Source: an uncultured Prevotellaceae bacterium
GTDB lineage: Bacteria > Bacteroidota > Bacteroidia > Bacteroidales > Muribaculaceae
Direction of reading: 5' to 3'
Length of the DNA: 64,000 nt
Assembly: GCA_900318865.1 (NCBI GenBank)
Contig: ONMF01000003.1
Span: 1 to 64,000, forward strand
Shown here: piece after piece, positions 8,021-17,588 of the stretch
Numbering within the stretch: position 1 is the stretch's first letter
How the letters are laid out: each line of letters starts with the position of its first letter
Position numbers and translations under genes: made by a program
Notes under the pieces: model-generated
Databases searched by the model: none
Told to the model about the DNA's origin: nothing
Seen by the model: only the letters and a program-made list of their open reading frames with translations

Positions 8021-8461
8021 ATGAAACGATACATCACTCTCGTCATCGCAGCACTGGCACTCATCGCCACAGCGCAGAGCAACCGCTCAAAATGGGGCAA
8101 CGAAATGCTCGAGGCTAAGCACCAGATGATTATTGAGGAAGTGCAGCTCACCATGACACAGCAGGAGCAGTTCATGCCGCTCTACAAAGCCATGGAAAAA
8201 GAAATCTACCAAACCAATGTCGAGGCTCGCGCTCTTGCCGCTCAGGTGGAGGGCAAGGCCAACGCTTCCGACAGCGACTACGCGCAAGCAGCGGCAGCTC
8301 TATCGGCGGCCAAGGTGCATGAAGGCGAAGTCGAGGCCAAGTATTTCAAAGAATTTTCCAAGCTGCTAACCAAGAAACAACTCTTCCAGCTCAAGCAAGC
8401 CGAACTCAAGTTCACCCGCTCGGTGCTCACACGCGGCAAGGGCCGGAACAAGAACAAATAA
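8021..8461 (+). CDS. Spy/CpxP-like periplasmic helical protein
   Basis: A 146-residue exported protein with signal MKRYITLVIAALALIATAQ, then a mostly helical, charged chain: EAKHQMIIEEVQLTMTQQEQ, two further long helices, and a very basic end (RGKGRNKNK). Short helical proteins of this kind, with an LTxxQ/FxxLY pattern, resemble Spy/CpxP periplasmic chaperones and are frequent in ECF sigma operons of Bacteroidota. It lies 15 bases after the membrane protein and before a terminator, so it closes the operon. A chaperone or stress-sensing role is inferred from shape and place, not from a definite motif. Confidence 0.6.
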   Translation: MKRYITLVIAALALIATAQSNRSKWGNEMLEAKHQMIIEEVQLTMTQQEQFMPLYKAMEKEIYQTNVEARALAAQVEGKANASDSDYAQAAAALSAAKVHEGEVEAKYFKEFSKLLTKKQLFQLKQAELKFTRSVLTRGKGRNKNK

Positions 8462-8485
8462 CTAACTTTTCTCTATATTTGCGCG

Positions 8486-8529
8486 TCCCGAAGCATTTTC
8501 TCACCGGAAACTGCCTCGGGATTTTTTTT
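8486..8529 (+). terminator. Terminator of the lipoprotein-sigma operon
   Basis: Arms TCCCGA (8486-8491) and TCGGGA (8516-8521) pair around a 24-base loop, followed by eight T. The remaining gap to 8765 holds an AT-rich leader and the next promoter; no gene is seen in it. Confidence 0.65.
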
Positions 8530-8658
8530 GCGCCTTGCACGGCACCCGAGCACCGCTTTTGTCACATTCCGGACCACGATAAGGGCATGATATAAAAATA
8601 AAAAATTTCACCATTCATTATCAGCACATTACAGTAACCGTGATATGGGGCTGATGTC

Positions 8659-8689
8659 TTGACAAACGCGCACGAAACCATTATCTTTG
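8659..8689 (+). promoter_or_regulatory. Promoter of the alpha-2-macroglobulin gene
   Basis: -33 TTG at 8659-8661, 20 bases, -7 TATCTTTG at 8682-8689. The start codon is at 8766, leaving a leader of about 70 bases. Confidence 0.65.
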
Positions 8690-8765
8690 CATCGACATTA
8701 CAACACAAATTATTTGCATTTGTGCTTCACTTGCATTATCTTCGCAAAATAATACTTTTATTACT

Positions 8766-11700
8766 ATGAAACGTCTTTTTTTCTTTTCTTTAACATTGTT
8801 CATCAGCATGGCTTTGTTTCCCCTATCGTTACGAGGAGCCGACAAGAAAATCGTCGACTTCAATTTCCCTAAAGACGTGTCGAAAAATGCTTTGACCGAT
8901 CTGAACACTGCATTGAAAAGTGGCAACGGTGAGATGGTGGTTGACGCCATGGTGCGCTATTCGCTGGCGCAGAGTGGCATCTCACAGGACAACATGGCCG
9001 ACATCGTCGACCGCCTGGAGGCAACCATTGCCAAGGAGCCCCAACCGCATGTGAAAGCGCTGCTTCGCTACTTTGAGGCGATGGCCTTCAGCCAGTACGG
9101 CGCGCGCTATACCCGATGGGACCGCGAAAACCCCGCCGATTCGGTGCTGCCAAAGGACTACAGCGAATGGGACCGCCGGCAGTTTGAATCGAAAGTCGAC
9201 GCACTGCTCAAGCAATCGCTCTCCGACCGCGATGCGCTGCACGCCGTGCGCGTGACCGACATGCCGGGCATTATCCAATGCAACGACCTGGGAGCGCAAC
9301 TGGTCCCCACCCTGCACGAGTTTCTCTCGATGAAAGCACTGGAAATGCTCACCGATGAAGCCCTGCGCACCGATGTGGAGCGTGAATGGGTGGCACGAGC
9401 CGACGACGGCGCCGCGCGGATATTTGCAAGCATGTCGTGTAACAGCAAGAGTCGAGATGAACTTTACGACGAGTTCTCGCAAAGCCCCCATGCAGGAATC
9501 ATCCTGAGCGAGATGAGCGCCTACAAGAGCAACTACGAGCGCTTCAAGCAATACGTGGGCCGCTTCCCCAATGCCCCCTACACCCCCGCCATCAAGAATA
9601 AAATCGCTGAAATTGAGGAAAAGAGGGTGTCATTGACCTACCCCGAGAATATTTCCTCGCGCGACTCGGTCAAGGTGAGGATTACCACCGAAAATGTGAA
9701 CCGCATCACCGTGAATGTCTACCGCCTGCCCGAAGAACTGGCCGCCAACGAGGAGCGCAACCGCTTCAACATCGACCAACTCATCCTGCACTCATCGCAT
9801 GAGGTAACCGTGCAGGGCACAGTGCCTTTCGAGCAATACGACGTGGTGTGCATGCTCCCGCCGCTGGAACATGGCATATATGTGCTGGCACCGGCTTTTG
9901 ACAGCCCCGACGGAACCAAGCAGCCCGCCAGCAGCGGTTATTATCAGGAATTGCGCGTGAGCGACATCGCACTGTTCATCGTCGCGCACAGCGATAAAGA
10001 CGACCGTGTGCTGGCGGTGGACGTGAAAACGGGCAAGCCCGTGAAGGGTGTTTCCATTACCGACGGCTCATTGACAAAAACCACCAACGCCTACGGCCTG
10101 ATAACCCTGCCCGAAAACCTGATGCGGAGCAAATTCCGCGCTTCGCTGGGCACCGACCATTATGGACAGCCGCTGAGCTATAACCTCCACACGAATTATT
10201 CGTCATCGTCGACCTACGCCCAAATCTACACCGACCTTAACATCTACCGGCCTGGAGAAGAGGTGAAATGGGCGGCCGTGGTCTATCGATTCAACAACAT
10301 GTCGGTTTACAAGCAGAAGGGCGACAATCCGGCTATCCGCCGCGTGATGGCCGGTGAGAAGGTGCGCCTGATTTTCTCCGACACTAACAGTGAACCCATC
10401 GACACGGTGGAAGTCACCACCGACGAATTTGGACGTGTGGAGGGAACTTTCACCATTCCTACCGACCGCATGAACGGAGCGTTCAACATACGCTTGTACA
10501 ACGGCCGCAATCTGAGAAATCATCTGTGCAATGAATCGGTCAATGTGAGCGAGTACAAGACGCCCACCTTCACCGTCACGTTCCCCGATGTGCCACGCTC
10601 CTTTGTCAAGGGCAAAGATGTGGAAATCACAGGCCTTGCCGGAACCTATAGCGGCGTGCCTGTGGCCGGGGCCGACGTGAAGTTACAGCTGCGGCAGCAA
10701 CAATGGTCGTGGTGGTGGTGGCGTTATCGCAACGATAATGGCACAGTGCTCACCGACACGGTGGCTCGCACCGACGCATCCGGCAAATTCACCATCAGCT
10801 TGCCGGCCAGCTTGTTCTCCGAGAACAATAACCGCTACGCGCACTACACCTATCTGCTGAGCGGCGAGTGCACCAATGCCGCCGGAGAGACACAAAACGG
10901 AAGCACCTCGTTCATCATCGGCAAGCGACGGGGTCTCAGCCTCCCCGATGAGTACACCTACGTCAACACCAAGCCGCTGAAATTGCCGCTCACTTTCAAC
11001 TCCACCGACGACAACGAAACGACAGTGCAGTGCATCTACTCGGTGACCTACTTGCACACCCGTGAGGTAGTGCTGACCGGCAACTTCCGCAGCGACAATC
11101 CCGTGATTGATCTCACCAAGATTCCATCGGGAGAATACCGTGTGGAGGTGTCTATTCTCGACGACAAAGACGACACCGGCACCAAGGATGACATGGCACT
11201 CATCCTGTATCGCCCCGCCGACACCACTTCGCCCATCAAGGATTCGCCACTGTGGGTGCCCGAGGAAGGCCGCAGCGTCGACAAGGACAACGTGGCACGT
11301 ATCACCATCGGCACCAGCACGCCGCTGGCCCACATCTATTATGTGGCGGCCTCCACATCGACCACTCTGGCCGAGGGCTGGCTCGATTACAAGCCGGGCA
11401 TTCACACTCTTTCCATCCCCATCCCCCTTGAGCCCGAAGAATTCCTGAACGTGCGGCTGCTCTCGGTCTACAACGGGCGGTTCTATCAAGAGGATTTCAC
11501 CATGTCGGCGCCGGCCAACCGCCGCGACCTGCATGTGCAGGTCACCGCCTTCCGCGACAAACTCGTGCCCGGACAACGCGAGAAGTGGACGTTCCGGCTC
11601 GTCGACAACGACAGCACCGGACGCCAAGGGGCGATGATGCTGGCCATGTTCGACAAAGCGCTCAACAAACTGAGTGCCAACAACTGGTCATTCAGTGTGC

Positions 11701-14297
11701 CCCGGCTCAGCGGCAACCCGATGTCACTGCACACCATGTCGCTCAACGGCAGCAACAACAACAGCACATCATGGCGCAGCCCATCGTTTAACACGGCCGA
11801 CGTAATGCTGCCAACGCTCTACACCTACGACCAAGTCATGTTCTCGCCCTATATGAGCTTTGGAAGCACCCGCAAGATGTTGCGGAGCTCATCGAGCGAC
11901 ATGCTGGGAGCTGCTGCCGGTGCGATGGTCGAAGATGAAGCTCGGATGGTCTACGCCACGAACGCGATACGCAAAGAAGCGGTCATACAAGAAGAAGCGG
12001 TCGTCACGGCCGATGACAGCGGCGCGGGAGGCAATCTCGACAACATTGCGGTGCGCGAGAGCGATGTGAAAACCGCGTTGTGGATGCCCAACCTGGTGAG
12101 TGACGAAAATGGCAACCTGAGTGTGGAGTTTGAAGCACCTAATTTCAACACCACCTGGATTGTCCAAGCCTTGGCCTGGGACCGGCTCGTGAGAACCGAT
12201 GTGGTGCAACGCGAAGTACTCACGCAGAAGCCCATCATGGTGCGTGCCAACATGCCGCGCTTTGTGCGAAACGGCGATGTGGTGACGCTCGCCGCCAGCG
12301 TGATGAACGCCACCGACGCTTCCACCGGCTACGATGCCTCGATTGAACTGTTCAACCCGCGCACTGGCCAAGTGCTGGCCACGCGCAAGCTCAGCGGCTC
12401 GCTGGCACCCAAGGGCACCGAGGCGGTGAGCATCGACTGGAACGTGCCGGCCGACCTGCCCTGGGTGGGATTCCGAATCAAGGCCGCCAACAAGGAGTTT
12501 GGCGACGGGGAGCAAGTGATGGTTCCGGTGCTGCCGGCCACACAACCGGTGATTGAGACCCAGCCGTTCTACATCGACGCCGGAACGCCGCACTTCGAGG
12601 CCCCGCTGCCCCATTTCCCGGCCGACGCACGCGTCACGCTGGAATACTGTGACAACCCCACTTGGTACTGCGTCACGGCTCTTCCCACCATCTTCGACGA
12701 CAATCTGGAGATCACGACCTCGCTGGTGCACAGCCTGTTTGCCCTGGATGTGGCAGGCGGCGTGGCCAAGAGCAATCCACGCATCCGCCAAGCCATCGAC
12801 CACTGGCTGGCCAATAGCCAAGACTCCACCCTGGTGTCGATGCTGGCACGCAATAAGGATTTGAAAATCGGCACGCTGCTGGCTTCGCCCTGGCTGCGTG
12901 AGGCCGACCGCCAGACGCTGCGCATGTCGAGGCTGGGTGAACTGTTCGACCCCGTCGTCACGGCCAAGCAGCGCAATGCCATTGTCGAGAAGCTGCAATC
13001 GCTGCAGATGGCCGACGGTGGCTGGACGTGGTTCCGCTACCCGGGATGCGTGTCGAGCCTGTACACCACCAGCACAGTGCTGGAACTGCTGGGCGAAATC
13101 CGCCAAATGGGCTACGCCCCCGACGACAGCCGCATCACCGAGATGGTGCAGCGGGCTCTGCCCTACTTCGATGCCGAGTACCTGCGCATCTACAAAGAGC
13201 GCGAAAACAAGAAGGACTATTCGGGCTTCTCGAGCTATGTGTATGTGCGCACTCTTTGGAGCGACGTGCCCATGAAGAGCGACAGCAAGAAACTCTTCAC
13301 ACGTGCACTCAAGCACATGAACAAGAACTGGAACAAAGGGCTCTCGCTGGGTGAGAAAGCGTTCTACGCCATGACACTCAACCGCAACGGCTATCAAAAG
13401 ACGGCACGCAACATCGTGGAGTCGGTACGCCAGTTCTCCATCACCAAGCCCAATCTGGGCATGTACTGGGACAATCTGCAAGTGGGCTGGCGCTACTTCG
13501 ACAAGGTGGCCATCACCAGCACCATCCTGCAGGCCATGAACGAGTGCGACCCGCGTCAGGACGAGATTGATGCCGTGCGCAAGTGGATTTTGCTCATGAA
13601 GCAAAGCAACGACTGGGGAAGCCGCTCGCTCGCTGCCGATGCTGTGCGGGCCATCCTCACCACAGGAAGCCAATGGCTGGGACCGAAAGCACAACCCGTC
13701 ATCAGCGTGGCAGGAGAGCAGGTGGTTCTCGACGAGCTCGACGGCTATCTGGGCTATTTCCGCAAGACCATCCCGGCTTCCGCGATGGGAAGCGTGGTTA
13801 TCGACCGCGACGACAACAGCCCGGCCTGGGGTGCCGTCTATACGCAGTACACCGGCCAAATGAGCCAACTGGAAGCTGCCGCCATCGACGAACTGTCCAT
13901 CGAGAAGCAATACCAGGTTTACGGCGCGGATGGCAAGCTGCTGCCGGCCGGCGACCTGCGGGTGGGCGACAAGGTGCAGGTGCGCCTGATCATCAAGAAT
14001 GCCAAGGACCTCGACTTTGTGACCGTGGCCGACGAGCGTGGAGCATGCTTCGAGCCGGTCGACCAGCTGTCGGGGTACCGCCATGCCGACTGGTCGTGGT
14101 ACTACCTGGAGACCAAAGACTCACGCACCAACCTGTTCTTCAGCGACCTGCAGAAGGGCACCCACGTCATCACCTACGATGTGTATGTCATGGCTCCTGG
14201 AAAATTCAGCGCCGGCATCGCCACAGCGCAATGCCAGTACGCACCGCAAATCACGGCCCACAGCGCCGGCACCACCATCACGGTCAAGGCCAAGTGA
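8766..14297 (+). CDS. Alpha-2-macroglobulin family protein, large
   Basis: An 1843-residue exported protein (signal MKRLFFFSLTLFISMALFPL, no lipobox). The N-terminal 250 residues are helical, as in the Bacteroidota branch. A series of macroglobulin beta-domains follows; the bait-like region is near 1040-1095. The A2M signature ALWMPNLVSDENGNLSV starts near residue 1100. The thioester-domain-like toroid contains GGWTWFRYPG at about 1417 and SLYTTSTVLELL after it. I do not see the CxEQ thioester, so covalent trapping is unlikely. In other bacteria such proteins act as periplasmic protease traps that protect the envelope; here the mechanism would be conformational at most. It is transcribed alone between its promoter and the terminator at 14322. 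Confidence 0.9.
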   Translation: MKRLFFFSLTLFISMALFPLSLRGADKKIVDFNFPKDVSKNALTDLNTALKSGNGEMVVDAMVRYSLAQSGISQDNMADIVDRLEATIAKEPQPHVKALLRYFEAMAFSQYGARYTRWDRENPADSVLPKDYSEWDRRQFESKVDALLKQSLSDRDALHAVRVTDMPGIIQCNDLGAQLVPTLHEFLSMKALEMLTDEALRTDVEREWVARADDGAARIFASMSCNSKSRDELYDEFSQSPHAGIILSEMSAYKSNYERFKQYVGRFPNAPYTPAIKNKIAEIEEKRVSLTYPENISSRDSVKVRITTENVNRITVNVYRLPEELAANEERNRFNIDQLILHSSHEVTVQGTVPFEQYDVVCMLPPLEHGIYVLAPAFDSPDGTKQPASSGYYQELRVSDIALFIVAHSDKDDRVLAVDVKTGKPVKGVSITDGSLTKTTNAYGLITLPENLMRSKFRASLGTDHYGQPLSYNLHTNYSSSSTYAQIYTDLNIYRPGEEVKWAAVVYRFNNMSVYKQKGDNPAIRRVMAGEKVRLIFSDTNSEPIDTVEVTTDEFGRVEGTFTIPTDRMNGAFNIRLYNGRNLRNHLCNESVNVSEYKTPTFTVTFPDVPRSFVKGKDVEITGLAGTYSGVPVAGADVKLQLRQQQWSWWWWRYRNDNGTVLTDTVARTDASGKFTISLPASLFSENNNRYAHYTYLLSGECTNAAGETQNGSTSFIIGKRRGLSLPDEYTYVNTKPLKLPLTFNSTDDNETTVQCIYSVTYLHTREVVLTGNFRSDNPVIDLTKIPSGEYRVEVSILDDKDDTGTKDDMALILYRPADTTSPIKDSPLWVPEEGRSVDKDNVARITIGTSTPLAHIYYVAASTSTTLAEGWLDYKPGIHTLSIPIPLEPEEFLNVRLLSVYNGRFYQEDFTMSAPANRRDLHVQVTAFRDKLVPGQREKWTFRLVDNDSTGRQGAMMLAMFDKALNKLSANNWSFSVPRLSGNPMSLHTMSLNGSNNNSTSWRSPSFNTADVMLPTLYTYDQVMFSPYMSFGSTRKMLRSSSSDMLGAAAGAMVEDEARMVYATNAIRKEAVIQEEAVVTADDSGAGGNLDNIAVRESDVKTALWMPNLVSDENGNLSVEFEAPNFNTTWIVQALAWDRLVRTDVVQREVLTQKPIMVRANMPRFVRNGDVVTLAASVMNATDASTGYDASIELFNPRTGQVLATRKLSGSLAPKGTEAVSIDWNVPADLPWVGFRIKAANKEFGDGEQVMVPVLPATQPVIETQPFYIDAGTPHFEAPLPHFPADARVTLEYCDNPTWYCVTALPTIFDDNLEITTSLVHSLFALDVAGGVAKSNPRIRQAIDHWLANSQDSTLVSMLARNKDLKIGTLLASPWLREADRQTLRMSRLGELFDPVVTAKQRNAIVEKLQSLQMADGGWTWFRYPGCVSSLYTTSTVLELLGEIRQMGYAPDDSRITEMVQRALPYFDAEYLRIYKERENKKDYSGFSSYVYVRTLWSDVPMKSDSKKLFTRALKHMNKNWNKGLSLGEKAFYAMTLNRNGYQKTARNIVESVRQFSITKPNLGMYWDNLQVGWRYFDKVAITSTILQAMNECDPRQDEIDAVRKWILLMKQSNDWGSRSLAADAVRAILTTGSQWLGPKAQPVISVAGEQVVLDELDGYLGYFRKTIPASAMGSVVIDRDDNSPAWGAVYTQYTGQMSQLEAAAIDELSIEKQYQVYGADGKLLPAGDLRVGDKVQVRLIIKNAKDLDFVTVADERGACFEPVDQLSGYRHADWSWYYLETKDSRTNLFFSDLQKGTHVITYDVYVMAPGKFSAGIATAQCQYAPQITAHSAGTTITVKAK

Positions 14298-14321
14298 GCC
14301 CGTGAACGATTAGAAACTGCC

Positions 14322-14369
14322 AAAACTGCGCAGAAACCTTGATTCCCGGGGTTTTCTGCGCAGTTTTTT
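14322..14369 (+). terminator. Terminator after the alpha-2-macroglobulin gene
   Basis: A long stem: AAAACTGCGCAGAAA near 14322 pairs with TTTCTGCGCAGTTTT ending at about 14368, followed by further T. The A-rich left arm makes it usable in both directions, which suits the convergent gene that ends at 14392. Confidence 0.8.
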
Positions 14370-14391
14370 ATGTCGTCTCCTGTGCGGCGGT

Positions 14392-14631
14392 TTACTCGGT
14401 GAGTGCATCGAGACGCACAAAGCCGTAAGCCTCGTTTTCACGGTCTATCACACCGTAGAGGTCGGGCTCGTCGGTCACTTGGCATGATGTGGGGTCGATG
14501 GCAAGAATGAGCTGACTGCGCAGCTCGTCAAATTTTTCCTGAGCTTGCCGTCGGTCGGCGAACAGAAGCACATCGGACATTGCCGTATCCTCGGTCTCAT
14601 ACTCGAAAACGATGCGAAATTGTTGCGACAT
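14392..14631 (-). CDS. 79-residue protein at the end of the ABC importer operon
   Basis: I chose ATG 14631 (MSQQFRIVFEYETEDTAMSD); upstream in-frame sequence overlaps the ATPase gene and has no protein-like character. The protein is acidic and soluble, with alternating strand and helix segments and no signal peptide. It starts 14 bases after the ATPase stop, so it is the fourth gene of the importer operon. Nothing in it identifies a function; the co-transcription suggests a cytoplasmic accessory role, or it may simply be a passenger. Confidence 0.6.
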   Translation of the reverse strand: MSQQFRIVFEYETEDTAMSDVLLFADRRQAQEKFDELRSQLILAIDPTSCQVTDEPDLYGVIDRENEAYGFVRLDALTE

Positions 14632-14645
14632 GGTTAGTGTGGATG

Positions 14646-15425
14646 TTATGATACTGATTGATAATCCAGAATCTGGCGGTTGAATTTGATGGCCTGCGAC
14701 GTGAACAGGCGATTCATCACGTCGGAGTCGAGAATCTGCTCGGTGGTGCCGGTCACCACTTGCCGGGTGGCGGTGATAAGCCACAGGTCGTCGGCCATGA
14801 GCAGCGATTGCGACACATCGTGACTGCTGAGCAGCACGGCCTTGCCTTGCTCATGGGCCAGCGAGCTGAGCAACTGCATCGTCTCAATACGGCTGGCCAC
14901 GTCCAAGAAAGCGGTGGGCTCGTCGAGCACAATGATGGGGGTGGCCTGGGCCAGGGCGCGGGCAATCATCACTTTCTGGCGCTCGCCGTCGCTCAATCCG
15001 GCCATGTGCTCATGGGCCTTGTGGGTCATTCCTACCCGCGCAATGGCCTGCACCACCATTTCGCGGTCATCGCCCGACAATCGTCCCAGAAATCCTGTGT
15101 GGGGCTGACGGCCCAGCGCCACCAGCTCGGTCACGGTGAGTCCACCGGCCTGGATGCGGTCGGTCGACACCAGTCCTATCAAGCGCGAGCGTTCGGTCTG
15201 GGTCATGGTCTGCACATCCTTGCCGTCGACCCGTATGCTGCCGGCCAATGGCCGCGTGGCACAGGTGATGGCGCGCAGCAGGGTCGACTTTCCGGCGCCG
15301 TTCTGCCCCAGCAGTGCCACCAGCCGCCCGGCGGCAAGCGTCAGATTGAGTCCGCTGAGCAATGTGGTGGTCCGCTTTCCGGCCCGGTAGCCCACAGCCA
15401 AGTCTTGAGTGGTGAGAAGTGCCAT
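14646..15425 (-). CDS. ABC transporter ATPase of the siderophore/heme/cobalamin class
   Basis: A 259-residue ATPase, starting at ATG 15425 (MALLTTQDLAVGYRAGKRTT); the ORF extends further upstream but only into the permease gene. Walker A is GQNGAGKST, the Q-loop region includes LIGLVST, the signature is LSDGERQKV and Walker B is PIIVLDEPTAFLD, with the H-loop at SSHDVSQS. This pattern matches the FecE/FhuC/BtuD group that powers uptake of iron chelates, heme or cobalamin. It lies five bases after the FecCD permease and would form a homodimer on the inner membrane with it. The substrate cannot be decided. Confidence 0.92.
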   Translation of the reverse strand: MALLTTQDLAVGYRAGKRTTTLLSGLNLTLAAGRLVALLGQNGAGKSTLLRAITCATRPLAGSIRVDGKDVQTMTQTERSRLIGLVSTDRIQAGGLTVTELVALGRQPHTGFLGRLSGDDREMVVQAIARVGMTHKAHEHMAGLSDGERQKVMIARALAQATPIIVLDEPTAFLDVASRIETMQLLSSLAHEQGKAVLLSSHDVSQSLLMADDLWLITATRQVVTGTTEQILDSDVMNRLFTSQAIKFNRQILDYQSVS

Positions 15426-15430
15426 GATGG

Positions 15431-16465
15431 TCAGTTGAAATATTGAATTTTTCGACGGTTCACGATAATATATAAGATGATGGGCACACCGATGATGGGT
15501 GTGATGGCATTGATGGGAATAATGCCATGCTGGCCCACGACGCTCAGCAAGGAGCACAGCAGAGCTGTCACCGCCCCACAAAGCATGGTGGCGGGCAGCA
15601 AGCGGGTATGGTTGCTGGTGTTAAGCGTGAGGCGGGCAATGTGGGGCACCACAAGGCCCACGAAGCCGATGGGGCCGCAAAACGCGGTCACCACGGCAGT
15701 GAGCACACCGGTGATGAGCAGCAGCAGGTTGCGGGTGCGGTGGGTGTTTACACCCAGATTCTCGGCATAACGGGTCCCCAGCAGCAGGGCGTTGAGCGGC
15801 TTCACCATGAGCGCCGCCCCCATGAGCGCCAGCACGATGATGGCCGCATACACGGGCATCTGCTCGACGCTCACGCCCGAGAAGGTGCCGAAGCCCCATG
15901 CCACGTAGTTGTGGATGCCTTCCTCGGTGGCCTGCGAATTCAACAACGAAATCACACTCGAGGCCAGATAGCTGACCAAAATGCCCACAATCAGCAGCAT
16001 GGTGCTGCTTTTCACGATGGCCGACATGCCGATGAGCACCGCCAGCACCACCCCGGCACCGGCCAGCGCGCCCAGCAATGTAGCCACGTAGCTGCCCACC
16101 GTCTGCCCGAACATGCTGCCCACGGTTCCGCCCGTGGCGAGCATGATGATGGCCACGCCCAGTCCGGCACCGGTCGAAACGCCCAGTATTGAAGGCCCGG
16201 CCAGCGGATTGTTGAAAGTGGTCTGAAGCAGCAATCCCGACACCGACAATGCCGCGCCGGCCAGTGCGGCCGTGGCTATCATGGGCAGGCGCGACTGCAG
16301 CACGATGATTTCCCAGGCGCGGTTTTCGCTGCCGTGGCCCATGAGTATGTCGATGACCGAACGGGCCGGGATTTTCACCGACCCCAGCAGCAGGCACGCT
16401 GCGGCCAGCAGCAACAATGCGCCTCCCAGAAGTGTCATCACGATGAGGTAACGTCTTCGGTCCAT
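15431..16465 (-). CDS. FecCD-family ABC permease
   Basis: A 344-residue, highly hydrophobic protein with about ten membrane spans. It carries family landmarks: RLPMIATAALAGAALSVSG near 58-76, then QTTFNNPLAGPSILGVSTGA, and near the end GPIGFVGLVVPHIARLTL, which is the loop that docks the ATPase. Length is normal for the family. It would form the homodimeric channel of an importer for siderophore iron, heme or vitamin B12. It sits six bases downstream of the binding-protein gene and five upstream of the ATPase. Confidence 0.93.
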   Translation of the reverse strand: MDRRRYLIVMTLLGGALLLLAAACLLLGSVKIPARSVIDILMGHGSENRAWEIIVLQSRLPMIATAALAGAALSVSGLLLQTTFNNPLAGPSILGVSTGAGLGVAIIMLATGGTVGSMFGQTVGSYVATLLGALAGAGVVLAVLIGMSAIVKSSTMLLIVGILVSYLASSVISLLNSQATEEGIHNYVAWGFGTFSGVSVEQMPVYAAIIVLALMGAALMVKPLNALLLGTRYAENLGVNTHRTRNLLLLITGVLTAVVTAFCGPIGFVGLVVPHIARLTLNTSNHTRLLPATMLCGAVTALLCSLLSVVGQHGIIPINAITPIIGVPIILYIIVNRRKIQYFN

Positions 16466-16471
16466 TGCGAG

Positions 16472-17584
16472 TTAGTTGGTGGGTTTGAAAAATTGCAGAT
16501 TCTGGGTGCGGTGCGCAAATATATCGGCATATTCCTGAAGAAGCACTTCGGGGTGGAACGGAAAGCGCTCGAACAGATGCGATTCATTGGTGTCGCAAAC
16601 GTACACTTGGTGGCGCTGGAATGCCTTAAACTGGTCGTTGAGTGAATAAGCGCCCTTGAGGTCGGCCAGCGAATGGATGAAAAACGACTTGATGAGCCAC
16701 ACATCGGCATCCTGGGCCACGGCAAGCACTTGGTTGAAGTCAAGATTGAGAGAACCCGTCGACGGCTCATCGGCCCACGGATATAAGCCGCCGGCATCCT
16801 GTATCATCTGCGACATATAGCTTTGCCCCCCGGGCACGTTCCACACGCCGCTGAGCACCATCTCGGTGAGCACCTTGGTGCGCTTCGACGGCGACTGACG
16901 GCTACACGACTGCCGAATCTCACAATACGCTTTTTCCACGGCCCGATAAATGCTGTCGGCCATGGCCCGGCGGCCCAGCAATTCGCCATAGAATTTAATC
17001 CACTCGGCACGCCCCAGCGGTGTGAACTCCATATAGTCGGCACACTCGATGATGGGGATGTCGAGTTTGGTGATTTGCCCATAGGTGGCGTCTTGGTATG
17101 GCGAGAGCAGGATGGCATCGGGCGACATCTCAATCACTTTCTCCACCGTTGGGCCCATCGACGAGCCGCAGTCGGCTATGGTGCCGTTCCGCAGGCCGTT
17201 CACCACCTCGGCATCGGTGAAATACTGCGCGTCGGTGACTCCGGCCAGCGCGTCGAAACGGCCCAGTTCCTTCATCAGCGCAGTATGAACACTGGAATAA
17301 ACCAGCGCGCGGCGCACCGGGGTGCGCACTACCGTGCCCTCGGGCAGATTGCCGGGCAACAGCGAGTCGGCCGGCACCAGCACATAACGGTGAAGCACCT
17401 CGCCGGCGCGCCACGGATTTTTCACGGTGACCAGCGTATAGTGCTCGGCGCGCTCCATCGTGAGCAGGCGGGCCTGCGTGATGACCGAATCATTCGACAC
17501 TTCCCGGCTCGACACCCCCGAACCCTTGCACGAGCCCAGCAGGCACAGCCAGCACAACAAGATGGCATATACAACAAATTTCAT
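16472..17584 (-). CDS. ABC importer substrate-binding lipoprotein (BtuF/FecB-like)
   Basis: A 370-residue lipoprotein with signal MKFVVYAILLCWLCLLGSC (Cys 19). The mature part has the two-lobed class III binding-protein pattern: RALVYSSVHTALMKELG and LAGVTDAQYF in the first lobe, VEKVIEMSPDAILLSPYQD at the lobe boundary, and QVLAVAQDADVWLIKSF in the second lobe. Bacteroidota often keep this protein membrane-anchored. It is the first importer gene; its promoter (17589-17619) lies so close that the mRNA would be leaderless. An AraC regulator gene ends 56 bases upstream on the same strand. Substrate class (iron chelate, heme or cobalamin) is inferred from the partner families. Confidence 0.9.
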   Translation of the reverse strand: MKFVVYAILLCWLCLLGSCKGSGVSSREVSNDSVITQARLLTMERAEHYTLVTVKNPWRAGEVLHRYVLVPADSLLPGNLPEGTVVRTPVRRALVYSSVHTALMKELGRFDALAGVTDAQYFTDAEVVNGLRNGTIADCGSSMGPTVEKVIEMSPDAILLSPYQDATYGQITKLDIPIIECADYMEFTPLGRAEWIKFYGELLGRRAMADSIYRAVEKAYCEIRQSCSRQSPSKRTKVLTEMVLSGVWNVPGGQSYMSQMIQDAGGLYPWADEPSTGSLNLDFNQVLAVAQDADVWLIKSFFIHSLADLKGAYSLNDQFKAFQRHQVYVCDTNESHLFERFPFHPEVLLQEYADIFAHRTQNLQFFKPTN

Positions 17585-17588
17585 GGCG

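Noticed and set aside
11889..14084. 731-codon open frame on the minus strand
   Set aside because: Antisense to the alpha-2-macroglobulin gene. High GC and biased third positions keep antisense frames open; it has no domain-like features, no promoter and no signal.
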